Source: JAJCYK01 sp965224285
GTDB taxonomy: Bacteria; Bacteroidota; Bacteroidia; Cytophagales; Cyclobacteriaceae
Direction: 5' to 3'
NCBI GenBank assembly: GCA_965224285.1
Contig: OZ245043.1
Span: 1,736,001 to 1,800,000 of the forward strand
DNA: 64,000 nt
This document shows, piece by piece, positions 17,201 through 25,707 of this stretch. Every line of letters begins with the position of its first letter. Positions within the stretch are counted from its first letter, which is position 1. The notes beneath the pieces are model-generated. The model did no database searches. It was not told where the DNA came from and saw nothing but the letters and a program-made list of their open reading frames with translations. The translations under genes were made by a program, and so were the position numbers.

Positions 17201-18032
17201 TCTACCGAAAGGCGACCTATTCACTCAAATCAACCAGCTTGATCATATTTTTAGTCAGGAAGAATTTGACCATGCCATGAGCTATTTGTGCCTCGTCAAT
17301 AGAGGTGAAGTTCATACAATACCCGAAGGCTTTGAAGGGATAGATATTTCTCCATGGCGCTTTAACAGGCGATTATCTCTATTACGCAAGCCGCTGGTTG
17401 TTGTAGACAACGCTGAAGCACCAGACAATCCAATAATTTATTGGGGATTCAGGCAATTGCTAACCAGTAGAATGTATCTATTCGATCAATGCACTACAAA
17501 TAGATTACGAGTTACAGAAGATGGCCCAGTTCAGAAAGTGCTCGGGAAATTGGCACAACAAAATGGAAGTCGCTTGGTGAAATCAATTCTTGAAGAAGTG
17601 GGTAGTGATGAACTCATCATTGATTCTGAAATACCAATTAATCCGAAATCGGCTTTGAAGCATAACAAGGACATTGGTGATGTTGATGTTTTAGTGATTG
17701 ATGCTACCGCAAAAATTATATACAGTCTTGAATGTAAAAGCATGGCTCCAAGCAGGAATATTAAAGAAATGGTCGAAGAGGTGGGTAAACTCTTTGGTAG
17801 TGATTCCAAAAAAGGTTGGATTGAAAAACACGATGAACGTGATTCCTGGCTAAAAAGCAACCTGGACTTGCTTGGAGCCAAGTACAAATTGGATCTTTCA
17901 GATTTTACCGTTCGATCATTTTTTATCACTCAGGAAGACATGCTGACCCCTTACCTGACTACAAGGCAATCAGCCCTTCCATTTGTAACGCTATACAAAT
18001 TGAAAGAAAAGGGACTTAAGGCCCTAAAATAA
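14295..18032 (+). CDS. Giant SEC-C / PD-(D/E)xK-like protein embedded in the type I R-M operon
   Basis: This 1245-residue protein starts two bases after hsdS and ends 11 bases before hsdR. The N-terminus is a SEC-C zinc motif (CPCGSGKKYKKCC, residues 11-23). About 1090 residues follow that I cannot assign; they look soluble, with mixed helices and strands. Near the C-terminus residues 1128-1148 read GDVDVLV...SLECK, giving D1131 and E1146-x-K1148 in the pattern of PD-(D/E)xK nucleases, followed by a conserved-looking helical region. A nuclease or DNA-binding accessory function for this restriction system is inferred; no member with known activity is recalled. There is no signal peptide or membrane segment, and the frame is clean throughout. 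Confidence 0.75.
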   Translation: MGKKIGRNDKCPCGSGKKYKKCCIDCGRTFNATQAQAEPPSIFSQYNSVDLIKTFAGLTLLPQNHGKNVRLEELTRKTVLSFSEKANTIAEADLKTYLREHYATHYLEDPATNLFTDLITFHGGDYIIFPGITDGGSYVLSNLLTAIYNWPESGISKGFRSNCMHVSLLLLNLSNNIANKLGYQRYTQDQVEENTIHFPNGAQISHLKDTVAFGEDEIQQLLQEQQIAAEALECFLLDINDPALQEEHMQDSPILKKPILHHNKEYIVASPATLSFALTEWILTKAKAAGCLEQVAKAYHDTIWNYTKLHLGRLGFSRLDVSTLSEINDPNIREAIYRFDDDKLAFVQYVSGGRDHQGRKQQIINDTLALPEFAEYEFMDITLVSSMGRELFFMFSRTENSKSIGMSVHDFDTLVKLKEHTAFDLWKYATARAEKLAANPLVGASFLDVFKVYKEKEDSFYISDDAAQVMLHVEPGYAEDLYQEAKLISDEHSALRLTKAGKLANIPVERKDKYAPVYYSKSDLGSELQFLVTGYHQPVWVSPIKDVNTIPEVARGLYFEMNDAIAYWLWQCQEQIKDDIAILGDAPLTVKFEFDQEECFHPIERYFERDPDFMNHFFVNAGSNEISISIPPSIIPYLYGVDNEGERVLLRHLINGFNQLLTSKEQGTIAENRLDQIIDEVAPLGAKKKVFILDSADNLLLDPSNLDKHRYIQDYDVNVVLDSIVPGLGVLCPEIGDISAKADKTTLTRNIVMRFLLPKLRTTISQYENEALLQRLIGLNESLIRKREDLRIMTPTQIACFVSVEKQTEDLQDSLSKLNQTTIAVRCLIEHLAAEPSSGNKIVSTTAIDELIAIMSAIIDWGSLGDQIEFDLFEIEMGILPSGRVGTSKKLFKEIFDPYYSSKSKENVRNALETFEQAFPQLNPKEGKDVPEILDKAFTEEFGISFTRICEFINDLGIIAYQQPTAYASLPKGDLFTQINQLDHIFSQEEFDHAMSYLCLVNRGEVHTIPEGFEGIDISPWRFNRRLSLLRKPLVVVDNAEAPDNPIIYWGFRQLLTSRMYLFDQCTTNRLRVTEDGPVQKVLGKLAQQNGSRLVKSILEEVGSDELIIDSEIPINPKSALKHNKDIGDVDVLVIDATAKIIYSLECKSMAPSRNIKEMVEEVGKLFGSDSKKGWIEKHDERDSWLKSNLDLLGAKYKLDLSDFTVRSFFITQEDMLTPYLTTRQSALPFVTLYKLKEKGLKALK

Positions 18033-18043
18033 TATAAGGAAAT

Positions 18044-21000
18044 ATGGCAGTACCATCATTTAAAGAAGATCATATCTCACAGCTTCCGGCACTGAAGCTG
18101 CTGATGAATATGGGATGGCAATACCTCTCCCCGGAGCAGTCATTGGAAGCCCGTGGAGGTCGTACATCCAACGTGTTGTTGGAGGCCATTTTGAAAAAGC
18201 AATTGCAGCACATCAATACCATTGAGTACAAGGGTAAAGAGTTCTCTTTCTCAGAGATCAACGTCAACGGTGCCATTTTATCCCTGCGTGATCTTCCGGT
18301 TCAAGATGGATATATCGCTTCCAACAAAGCCTTTTATGAGCTTATTACTCTGGGCAGAAGTTTTGAGCAGAATGTACTGGGCGATAAAAAGAGCTTCTCC
18401 TTCCAGTACATTGACTGGCTACACCCGGAAAACAATGTGTACCACGTCACGGAAGAGTTTAGCGTTTTACGGGCTAGTAGCAATGAACACTACCGCCCAG
18501 ATATTGTGCTGTTTATTAATGGTATACCTGTTGCGGTTATCGAATGCAAAAGCCCTAAGATCAAAGACCCGATCGATAAAGCAATTGAACAACACCTTAG
18601 AAACCAGCAGGAAGACGGCATTCGTTCCCTGTATCAGTACTCCAATCTCGTACTGGGGTTGGCTACCCATGAGGCTAAATATGCTACCACCGGCACCTCC
18701 AAAGAGTTCTGGAGTATTTGGAAAGAGTTATTCAACACCAAAGCTGAAAAAACTGCTTGGATGGACGAATTAAGGGAGATTAAAAATAGACCTCTCCCCT
18801 TAGATGAACAAACTATACTTTTTAACGATCGCTATAAATATGTTTGGTCATACTTCAAAAATCTTGAAAAGGAGATGCAGAAGGTGACTGAGCAGGACAA
18901 ATTGCTCTATAGTTTTTGTCAACCCACCAGGCTTTTAGACTTGTTTTTCAACTTTATCATTTATGATGATGGAGGTAAAAAGATTGCACGCTATCAACAG
19001 TACTTTGCAGTGCACAATACCATGAATAAGGTAGCTAAAATCGATAGCCAAGGTAAGAGAAGAGGCGGTGTGATCTGGCACACACAAGGAAGTGGAAAGT
19101 CGCTAACTATGGTTATGTTAGCACAGCTCATAGCTACTCATCCGAACATTAAAAATCCTAAAATCATATTGGTGACGGATCGTATCGATCTTGATGATCA
19201 GATCACTGAAACATTCAAAAAGTGTCAAATTCCTGTTGAAAACGCGCAAAAGGGAGCTTCTAAGGAGATTGCCAAGAAGTTACGAGGTGAAGAGCTTACC
19301 AAGAAAGAGTTAAAAAAACTAGAGAAAGATAAATCCCTACTAAGTCTTATGGTGAATTCTGGAGAGGCGGTGATTACCACACTGATCCATAAATTTGATG
19401 CCGCTGTAAATGCTTCAACTTGTCCATTTGATTCACCAGACATTTTTGTATTAGTAGACGAAGGGCACCGAAGTCAATACGGATCATTCAATCTGAAAAT
19501 GCAAAGCGTTTTTCCTAATGCATGCTTTATTGCGTTCACTGGAACCCCTCTGATGAAGAAAGAGAAAAGTACGGCAAACCGCTTTGGAGGACTGATTGAT
19601 GTATATTCTATAACCGATGCTGTGGAAGACGGTGCTGTAGTTCCACTACTATACGAGGGAAGACACAACCTAATTGAAGTAAATGAAAAGCCTTTGGATA
19701 ATTACTTTGATCGGGTATCTGAACCGCTTACTGCCTATGGTAAAGCAGCTTTGAAGCGTAAATTCAGTTCAACAAATCAACTTAACAAAGCGGACCAAAT
19801 AATCTATGCTCGGGCTTGGGATATTTCAGATCATTATGAACAAAATGTCCAAGGCATAATGTTTGGTGGCTTGAAAGCCAAGGGACAGCTTGTAGCCTCA
19901 AACAAAACCACGGCCATCCGTTATCGGGAATACCTAAAAGAGATCGGTAAAGTGAGCTGCGAAGTTCTCATTTCTCCTCCTGACGTAAGAGAAAACCACG
20001 AGGACGCTTTTGAAGAAAGCGACGACCAAATTTTGAAGTTTTGGAAAGCCATGATGGATAAATATGGCAACTCCGAAAAATATGAGAAGTCGCTAATCAA
20101 CGCTTTTAAGAAACAGGACCATCCCGAAATCATCATCGTTGTCGACAAATTGCTTACTGGATTTGACGCACCTAATAACTACGTAATGTACTTAACGCGC
20201 CAATTGAAGGAGCATAGTCTTTTACAAGCTATTGCTAGAGTAAACCGTTTGGCTTCAGGCAAAGAGTACGGTTTGATCATTGATTATTACGGTAACCTTG
20301 AAAACCTCGATATAGCTTTAGAAACCTATTCGAGCAGCAACCAGTACGACGACGCTGACCTGGTGGGCACGCTTACTAACATTAAAGAAGAGATCAAAAA
20401 GTTGCCTCAAGCTCATTCTGAAGTGTGGGACATATTTAAGGAGATTAAAAACAAATACGATGAACCAGCCTATGAGGAACTGCTGCAAGACGAAGCAGTC
20501 CGTCATATTTTCTATGAAAAGGTTTCTGCTTTTGCCCGTTTACTGAAATTGGCTTTATCCAGTTTTGACTTCATTAGCAATAACCCGGTAGAACAAATTA
20601 ACAAGTACAAGCAGGACGCTAAGTTTTTCCTAGGTTTGAGAATCTCAGTGAAACGCCGATATTTTGATGACCTGGAATACAAGGAATATGAAACACAAGT
20701 ACAGAAGCTAATAGACAAACACATCACCACGGAAGGAGAAGTTCTACGGATTACGGAAATGGTGAATATTTTCGACAAGGAACAGAGGGAGAAGGAAGTC
20801 GAAAAACTCTCCAGCAAAGCAGCAAAGGCGGATCATATTGCCAGTAGAACTATCAGGGCAATTAATGTGAAGATGAATGAAGACCCAGTGTACTACAAAA
20901 AGCTATCTAGGCTAATCAAAGATACTATCGATGACTATCATCAACATCGGATTTCAGAGGTAGAATATCTCAACAAAGCAAGGAAATTCGAAGATCAGTT

Positions 21001-21358
21001 CCATAGCGGTAAACAGGATAATATCCCCAATAACCTTGAAGGCAACGAAACTGGAATTGCTTTCTACAATCTAATAAATGAAATTTTCAAAGGCGTATTG
21101 ACCCGAACCGAAGACAAACCAAACATTGCCGCTATTATGGCTCAAGGAATTGATGAGGTGATTAGGTCCATCGTTTTTGAAAATGGAAATCCAATTATTG
21201 ACTGGGTCAACAAATCAGATATTGAAGGAAAAATCAGGATTGAAATAGATGATTATCTCTACGACCTGAAAATTAAACAAAATGTTGAGTTGCCTTTCGA
21301 CTTGATTGATCAATTAGTAGAAGAAGGATTAAAGGTAGCTAAGTTGAAGTATGCCTAA
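18044..21358 (+). CDS. hsdR: Type I restriction endonuclease subunit, HsdR
   Basis: The 1104-residue protein has the N-terminal HSDR_N nuclease domain with RPDIVLF...VAVIECK (D153, E167, K169). A superfamily 2 helicase motor follows, with Walker A GSGKS (349-353), VDEGH and AFTGTPL, then the C-terminal helical domain that docks on HsdM/HsdS. It translocates DNA and cuts at random distances from unmethylated targets. Length is typical of the family and all key residues are present. The last 8 bases overlap the following metallopeptidase gene. Confidence 0.95.
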   Translation: MAVPSFKEDHISQLPALKLLMNMGWQYLSPEQSLEARGGRTSNVLLEAILKKQLQHINTIEYKGKEFSFSEINVNGAILSLRDLPVQDGYIASNKAFYELITLGRSFEQNVLGDKKSFSFQYIDWLHPENNVYHVTEEFSVLRASSNEHYRPDIVLFINGIPVAVIECKSPKIKDPIDKAIEQHLRNQQEDGIRSLYQYSNLVLGLATHEAKYATTGTSKEFWSIWKELFNTKAEKTAWMDELREIKNRPLPLDEQTILFNDRYKYVWSYFKNLEKEMQKVTEQDKLLYSFCQPTRLLDLFFNFIIYDDGGKKIARYQQYFAVHNTMNKVAKIDSQGKRRGGVIWHTQGSGKSLTMVMLAQLIATHPNIKNPKIILVTDRIDLDDQITETFKKCQIPVENAQKGASKEIAKKLRGEELTKKELKKLEKDKSLLSLMVNSGEAVITTLIHKFDAAVNASTCPFDSPDIFVLVDEGHRSQYGSFNLKMQSVFPNACFIAFTGTPLMKKEKSTANRFGGLIDVYSITDAVEDGAVVPLLYEGRHNLIEVNEKPLDNYFDRVSEPLTAYGKAALKRKFSSTNQLNKADQIIYARAWDISDHYEQNVQGIMFGGLKAKGQLVASNKTTAIRYREYLKEIGKVSCEVLISPPDVRENHEDAFEESDDQILKFWKAMMDKYGNSEKYEKSLINAFKKQDHPEIIIVVDKLLTGFDAPNNYVMYLTRQLKEHSLLQAIARVNRLASGKEYGLIIDYYGNLENLDIALETYSSSNQYDDADLVGTLTNIKEEIKKLPQAHSEVWDIFKEIKNKYDEPAYEELLQDEAVRHIFYEKVSAFARLLKLALSSFDFISNNPVEQINKYKQDAKFFLGLRISVKRRYFDDLEYKEYETQVQKLIDKHITTEGEVLRITEMVNIFDKEQREKEVEKLSSKAAKADHIASRTIRAINVKMNEDPVYYKKLSRLIKDTIDDYHQHRISEVEYLNKARKFEDQFHSGKQDNIPNNLEGNETGIAFYNLINEIFKGVLTRTEDKPNIAAIMAQGIDEVIRSIVFENGNPIIDWVNKSDIEGKIRIEIDDYLYDLKIKQNVELPFDLIDQLVEEGLKVAKLKYA

Positions 21359-22058
21359 GATTACAATCAATACTTTTTCATTCGGTTCCCGGGAAATATA
21401 TTACGAACTATCCTACCAGGATAGAAAAACCATGGGAATCAGAGTGTACCCTGATTGTAAAGTAAAAGTAATTGCCCCCTATGGTACCTCCGAGGAGAAA
21501 CTTTACCGAAAACTAAGGGAAAAAGCACCTTGGATCACCAGACAACAACTTGATTTTCTTTCATATCATCCGCTAACACCTCCTAGAAAATACATAAATG
21601 GAGAAACGCATTTATATTTAGGCAGACAATACAAATTGAGAATTGAAGAAGCCAACCAAAATGAGGTGAAGCTGTTCAGAGGACGCTTATTGGTACTTAA
21701 AAAATCAAATGCCGAGGTAGGGAACCTGCTAACCGATTGGTACAGGGAAAAAGCTCAGTTCCAGTTTATAAAGTCTTTACAAAAGATACTGCCTCTTTTC
21801 AGTAAATACGGTCTTCACAAACCAACGCTCTTGATTAGGAACATGTCAACTCGATGGGGAAGTTGTACACCAAATGGTAAAGTCATTTTGAACCCCGAGC
21901 TGGTTAAAGCAGCCAAGGGAAGTATTGAATATGTAATAATACATGAGCTTTGCCACTTGGTACATCACAATCATACCAAAGCGTTTTACGAGATGCAGGA
22001 AAGCATCATGCCAGATTGGAAAAAATGGAAGCAGAGATTAGAGAGTACTTTGGTTTAA
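21351..22058 (+). CDS. YgjP/SprT-type metallopeptidase (DUF45)
   Basis: The 235-residue protein has the YgjP-like fold: RNMSTRWGSC (163-172) and then HELCH at 198-202 with H206, giving the HExxH zinc site of this family. Genes of this type very often end type I R-M operons, where the function is still unknown. The start overlaps hsdR by 8 bases, so it is coupled to it. The C-terminal PDWKKWKQRLE is also typical. Confidence 0.88.
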   Translation: MPKITINTFSFGSREIYYELSYQDRKTMGIRVYPDCKVKVIAPYGTSEEKLYRKLREKAPWITRQQLDFLSYHPLTPPRKYINGETHLYLGRQYKLRIEEANQNEVKLFRGRLLVLKKSNAEVGNLLTDWYREKAQFQFIKSLQKILPLFSKYGLHKPTLLIRNMSTRWGSCTPNGKVILNPELVKAAKGSIEYVIIHELCHLVHHNHTKAFYEMQESIMPDWKKWKQRLESTLV

Positions 22059-22130
22059 AAATGGCATTTAGGGAAAATCACTAATTGGCAGAGCAGGAAT
22101 ACCATAAGTATATGATTATACTGTTGGCTA

Positions 22131-22802
22131 TTATTCATCATCAATTAATCCGCATATAACACATCGTGTACCATTCCATGCTCCTATGGTACCACAGTTG
22201 GGGCAGCTTAAACCACTGCCAATTGGTCTTCCACCAATTCCATAAGGTCCTTTTACAATTCTAATACCGTCAGCTTCGGATAAAACTTCGAATAGAGGCG
22301 ACAATTTTATCGGTGTATCAGTTAATTCAGGACTACGTTCTTGCCTCAGAAACTCAACCAATGGTTGTAACTGTCTGATAATTTCATTATTCAACTTTCC
22401 TTCTTCATTTACACGTTTTAATATGTTCAAAGCCTTTGAAATTTCTCGTTTTGTTAATGCTTTATCCACCAAGGCTCTAACCTTTCCAGCAACGGATATT
22501 GCCATTTGAAGCTCAAGCTGAATTAACGGGGTCGGATCAAAAACCGTTCGACCTTTTCTACGATTACAGGGTCCACAAGATGGCATCCAGTTCTCATACG
22601 AGTTTATTTCAAAATCCTTGGACAAACCAAAAGCTGCTAATACGGAATGCAATTCGGTTGGATTCGACAATAAGTATTCGGGAAGTATATGATCCACTTG
22701 CATTGATTGAAGATCAATAGGCTTACGACACATGTAACACCTTTCCTGGTGAACGGTATAAATCGCAAACCGTTCAGTATCAGAAAAATTATATTTAGCC
22801 AT
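22131..22802 (-). CDS. HNH endonuclease with C-terminal zinc ribbon
   Basis: The 223-residue protein carries an N-terminal HNH domain: CYMC (22-25), VDHILP (36-41, the catalytic His), NWMPSCGPCNRRKG (about 70-83). A helical middle follows, then a zinc ribbon CPNCG...CVICG at the end. It faces the restriction operon and lies 72 bases from its end. HNH nucleases near restriction operons may act as extra restriction enzymes or target modified DNA; the specific target is unknown. Confidence 0.85.
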   Translation of the reverse strand: MAKYNFSDTERFAIYTVHQERCYMCRKPIDLQSMQVDHILPEYLLSNPTELHSVLAAFGLSKDFEINSYENWMPSCGPCNRRKGRTVFDPTPLIQLELQMAISVAGKVRALVDKALTKREISKALNILKRVNEEGKLNNEIIRQLQPLVEFLRQERSPELTDTPIKLSPLFEVLSEADGIRIVKGPYGIGGRPIGSGLSCPNCGTIGAWNGTRCVICGLIDDE

Positions 22803-22875
22803 TCATTTTCAATGCAATCCTATTTACTAAATATAGCTTTTTAAAGAGTATACCATGAAGAGATTGTTGGTAATT

Positions 22876-24096
22876 TTATAACCTCCCCAACACCTCGTCC
22901 TGATACTCATCCAACTTACTCTTCCTTAGATTATCCAAATATGCCTGAGTAGTACTGATCTTTTTGTGCCCCAACATTCTGGATATGGCGGTAACTGGAA
23001 TCCCCAAGTCATCGGCACTGGAGGCAAAACTATGTCTGCTCACATAACTGGTTATATGTTCCTCAATACCCGCCATTTCCGCTATTCTCTGCAGATTGTC
23101 ATTATATCGCTTACGCGCCCACTTTATATCCTTGTATTGTAGGATGGGGTCACTTCTTTTGATAATGGACAGCAGATAATCTTCCTTGGATTTCCCATCA
23201 GTAAACGGCTTTATAATGGGTTTGAGGCTTTCATGGATTTTAATGTCGTACTGTTCATTAGTCTTTCGGCGTTGGTACTTGATTCGACCATCCACAATGT
23301 TGGATAATTTAAGATGGGCCAGGTCCGAATAAGGCATGCCGTTTAAATAAAAACTCATGAAAAAAATGTTGCGATCCCTGAAAAGCGAAGTGCCTGGATC
23401 CAACTCTACCGCTTGCATTTTTTGCAACATCTCGATGGTGATGGCTCGTTTCCTGGGCTTGCCGGAACGAATGGTATAATCTTTAAATGGATAGCCCTCC
23501 TGATCGGCAAATCCCGCTTTGATGGCCTTATTGTAAATGGCCCGGATGGTCCTCATGTAAGCCCCTAATCCTCCCAGCGTATTACCGCGTGACAGGTGCC
23601 AGGTTTCAAAACGATTTAAAAAATCCAGGTTAAGGGCGTCAAACGTAATGTCCCGGTTGTGATTAAAGTTTTTTACTACCCCCATCACGTCTTTATAAGT
23701 CCGGGCAGTTCCAATCCTTTGCGCCTTAACCAGATCCTGGATCAGTTTTTCGGCAAATGAAAATAAGGTCATCTTGCCTTTTTGGCCTAACAATCTTTCT
23801 TTAAGCTGCTTTACTGTGAGGTACGGCAATTCGCCTTTGTCATCAATGCGGGCAATAGTATCTATCATGCTGGCTTTCTTCTTTGTCAGCAGATTATTCA
23901 ATCGCTGGGGTGACTCCGCACCTTTGTAGCTGGAACGGATTATGCGATTGCGAGCATCCCAATCCTTTTTCTTTACCGCATACCCGGTAGTTATAGCGGT
24001 GGTCTTAGTGTTGTGGGTTAGTCTGAAAATTATTGGAAAAGTGTTATCTTTTCTGGGTCTTCGAGTGTCCTGAGAGATGACTATACTGGTGGCCAT
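22876..24096 (-). CDS. int: Tyrosine recombinase (element integrase)
   Basis: The 406-residue protein has an arm-binding N-terminus (about 1-85), a SAM-like core-binding domain (about 105-200) and a catalytic domain. The catalytic part shows the beta-strand Lys (RRKT), SRHSFAS (Arg and His), LGHKKISTTQAYL (His and Tyr nucleophile). At the place of the first catalytic Arg the sequence reads NGMPYSDLAHLK; this Arg is also absent in the CTnDOT-type IntDOT. The start lies about 135 bases from the tRNA-Met scar at 24232-24273, so this is the enzyme that integrates and excises the element there. Confidence 0.92.
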   Translation of the reverse strand: MATSIVISQDTRRPRKDNTFPIIFRLTHNTKTTAITTGYAVKKKDWDARNRIIRSSYKGAESPQRLNNLLTKKKASMIDTIARIDDKGELPYLTVKQLKERLLGQKGKMTLFSFAEKLIQDLVKAQRIGTARTYKDVMGVVKNFNHNRDITFDALNLDFLNRFETWHLSRGNTLGGLGAYMRTIRAIYNKAIKAGFADQEGYPFKDYTIRSGKPRKRAITIEMLQKMQAVELDPGTSLFRDRNIFFMSFYLNGMPYSDLAHLKLSNIVDGRIKYQRRKTNEQYDIKIHESLKPIIKPFTDGKSKEDYLLSIIKRSDPILQYKDIKWARKRYNDNLQRIAEMAGIEEHITSYVSRHSFASSADDLGIPVTAISRMLGHKKISTTQAYLDNLRKSKLDEYQDEVLGRL

Positions 24097-24231
24097 AATT
24101 CAAAATTTGCACGTAATTTGCACGTAAATTATGTACCAATATAATATGAAATAATTTTATTTAAAATATAACTAGCTGATTATTAGAATAAAATGAAAAT
24201 ATTAATTCATATTGATTCAAAAATATCTTTT

Positions 24232-24273
24232 CTCATAATCAGGTGGCCGCTGGTTCGAGCCCAGCAGGGCCCA
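24232..24273 (+). other. attR: 3' half of tRNA-Met(CAU)
   Basis: This stretch reads as anticodon loop CTCATAA (CAT at 24234-24236), the 3' anticodon arm, a variable loop, a T-arm (GCTGG 24249-24253, TTCGAGC loop, CCAGC 24261-24265) and the acceptor 3' strand AGGGCCC plus discriminator A. Upstream bases cannot form the D arm or the 5' acceptor strand, so it is only the 3' half, beginning at the anticodon loop. This is what an element leaves when it integrates into a tRNA 3' end and restores the gene at the other end. CCA is not encoded, as usual in Bacteroidota. Confidence 0.85.
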
Positions 24274-24303
24274 CAAAGGTTTAACTTATTGATAATCAAT
24301 TTT

Positions 24304-24334
24304 TTAGGCTCGTTAATTCGAGCCTAAATTTTTT
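24304..24334 (+). terminator. Rho-independent terminator of the original tRNA-Met locus
   Basis: Stem TTAGGCTCG (24304-24312) pairs perfectly with CGAGCCTAA (24319-24327) around a 6-base loop, followed by a run of Ts (24329-24334). It lies 30 bases after the tRNA 3' end in the same direction, so it is likely the native tRNA terminator, now separated from its promoter side by the element. Confidence 0.7.
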
Positions 24335-24372
24335 ACAAAATATTTTTTCAATTACGTTTTAATGACAATAAA

Positions 24373-25707
24373 GTGACCTTAGATGATGCAAAACAGATAG
24401 ATAAAGCTTTACATTACTGCGTTGAGCATGTTCAAGATGGCTCCTTTTGGAGGTTACCAATGGTTATGACGAGAAAGCTTGGGTATGACGAAGAATTAGC
24501 TGAGTACCTGACTGAACTTGCCTATGAATCTGGAAGGCTAAATTTTCTTAAAAATAGAAATTTAAAAATAGACCTAAAGGCTAAAAGATTCTTGACTGAT
24601 GGTGGTTTTCAAAAATTAATAGAGCATAAACAAACCAAGACAAATATTCAAAAGTTTCAATCAAGAGTATCGGCCTTACCAACAGAAAAGATGTCAAATA
24701 GAGGTAAAATACACAGAATCCTTGAATACGTTTGTGAAACTGAGGCAAAAGATATCTTTGACAGTGATGAAATTGCCAAGGCGGTTAAGTTGTCAGTTAG
24801 TGAAGTCAATACATTAATTCGAGAACTTGAAAAAAGTGGTGATACCAAAACTATTGGGGACAAGGAAAGAAGTCAGCGGGGTATTATATCTATGGTAAAA
24901 AATACGTCGACTGTAGATGCTTATAACATGAAAAAATACGCCGAACCAAAATTCAACCTTTACTTTGATTATTCGTCACCAGTGTCAACCGCATCAGTTC
25001 TATTCAATGTTCCAGATAAAAAACTACCGCTTATTGTGGATGCCTACCATAAAGGAAAAGAAAAATTTACAATGAGTGGACAAGAGTATTGGATGGGTGA
25101 TAGGGCCTTTAAAATTTACACTGCTGAAAAATCTGTAAATGAGGCAGATTTTTGGGAGTTCTGTGATGCTAAAGGCTTGCTTTCAGGAGGTTATTTTGGC
25201 AAACGCTATACACCTCAATGTCTTGAACTTCTTGGTAAGGATGTCACCGAAGATTTTATAGGAGACCAGGAATATGGCAACCAAAAGGCTTCATCAAGCA
25301 ATGCCGTTTTGGATATCGATTTTATAAATCAGTCAAGAATTGAGGAATTAAAATCACTAAACCATCCAGATTATGACCTTATCAGATTGAATAAATTATG
25401 TGAGGAAATTAATTATAACTATCGAACGGGGAATTATTTGTCTGTAACAATGATAGGTAGAACCATTATGAACCATGTGCCTCCTGTTTTTGGATACAGA
25501 GAGTTTAAGCAGGTTGCCTCACAACATGGTGGGAGTAGCTTTAAAAACAATATGAAAAACCTGCAAAACTCACTAAAAAATATTGCCGATAGTTATTTGC
25601 ACCAACCGATAAGAAAGTCTGAAACTCTACCAAACGCGACACAGGTTGATTTCCGTTCTGATTTGGACGTTTTGTTGGGTGAGGTTGTACGTATACTAAA
25701 GCTATGA
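24373..25707 (+). CDS. Uncharacterised protein with central winged-helix-like region
   Basis: The 444-residue protein starts at a GTG at 24373; no good ATG lies near. Residues 1-85 are helical. About 107-160 look like a winged helix (RGKIHRILEYVCETEAKDIF followed by SDEIAKAVKLSVSEVNTLIR). Residues 195-290 are beta-rich. The C-terminal ~130 residues form a helical domain with IMNHVPPVFGYREFKQV and NIADSYLHQPIRK; I have an impression of similar ends in other uncharacterised, defence-linked proteins. It overlaps the next gene by 4 bases (ATGA). Its place, right beside an integration scar, suits accessory cargo. No function is assigned. Confidence 0.65.
   Translation: MTLDDAKQIDKALHYCVEHVQDGSFWRLPMVMTRKLGYDEELAEYLTELAYESGRLNFLKNRNLKIDLKAKRFLTDGGFQKLIEHKQTKTNIQKFQSRVSALPTEKMSNRGKIHRILEYVCETEAKDIFDSDEIAKAVKLSVSEVNTLIRELEKSGDTKTIGDKERSQRGIISMVKNTSTVDAYNMKKYAEPKFNLYFDYSSPVSTASVLFNVPDKKLPLIVDAYHKGKEKFTMSGQEYWMGDRAFKIYTAEKSVNEADFWEFCDAKGLLSGGYFGKRYTPQCLELLGKDVTEDFIGDQEYGNQKASSSNAVLDIDFINQSRIEELKSLNHPDYDLIRLNKLCEEINYNYRTGNYLSVTMIGRTIMNHVPPVFGYREFKQVASQHGGSSFKNNMKNLQNSLKNIADSYLHQPIRKSETLPNATQVDFRSDLDVLLGEVVRILKL

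Larger units (their letters stand above)
1..24273. mobile_element. Integrative mobilizable element, right-hand part (left end outside window)
   Basis: The span contains a mobilization operon, an oriT-like region, RadC, SSB, a type I restriction-modification cargo and, at its right edge, a tyrosine recombinase reading inward. The recombinase start lies about 135 bases from a 3' tRNA-Met fragment (24232-24273). A tRNA 3' fragment without its 5' half next to an integrase is the usual attR scar. Because the tRNA reads left to right, the element must lie to the left. No second copy of the scar was seen in the window, so the left boundary is beyond position 1 or is degenerate. Whether the first 5 kb belongs to this same element is an inference from gene content. 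Confidence 0.6.

Noticed and set aside
1..24273. Prophage
   Set aside because: No capsid, tail, terminase or lysis genes; relaxase, MobC and the oriT-like site point to a mobilizable element.
24232..24273. Complete functional tRNA gene
   Set aside because: The 5' half (acceptor 5' strand, D arm, 5' anticodon stem) is missing upstream.
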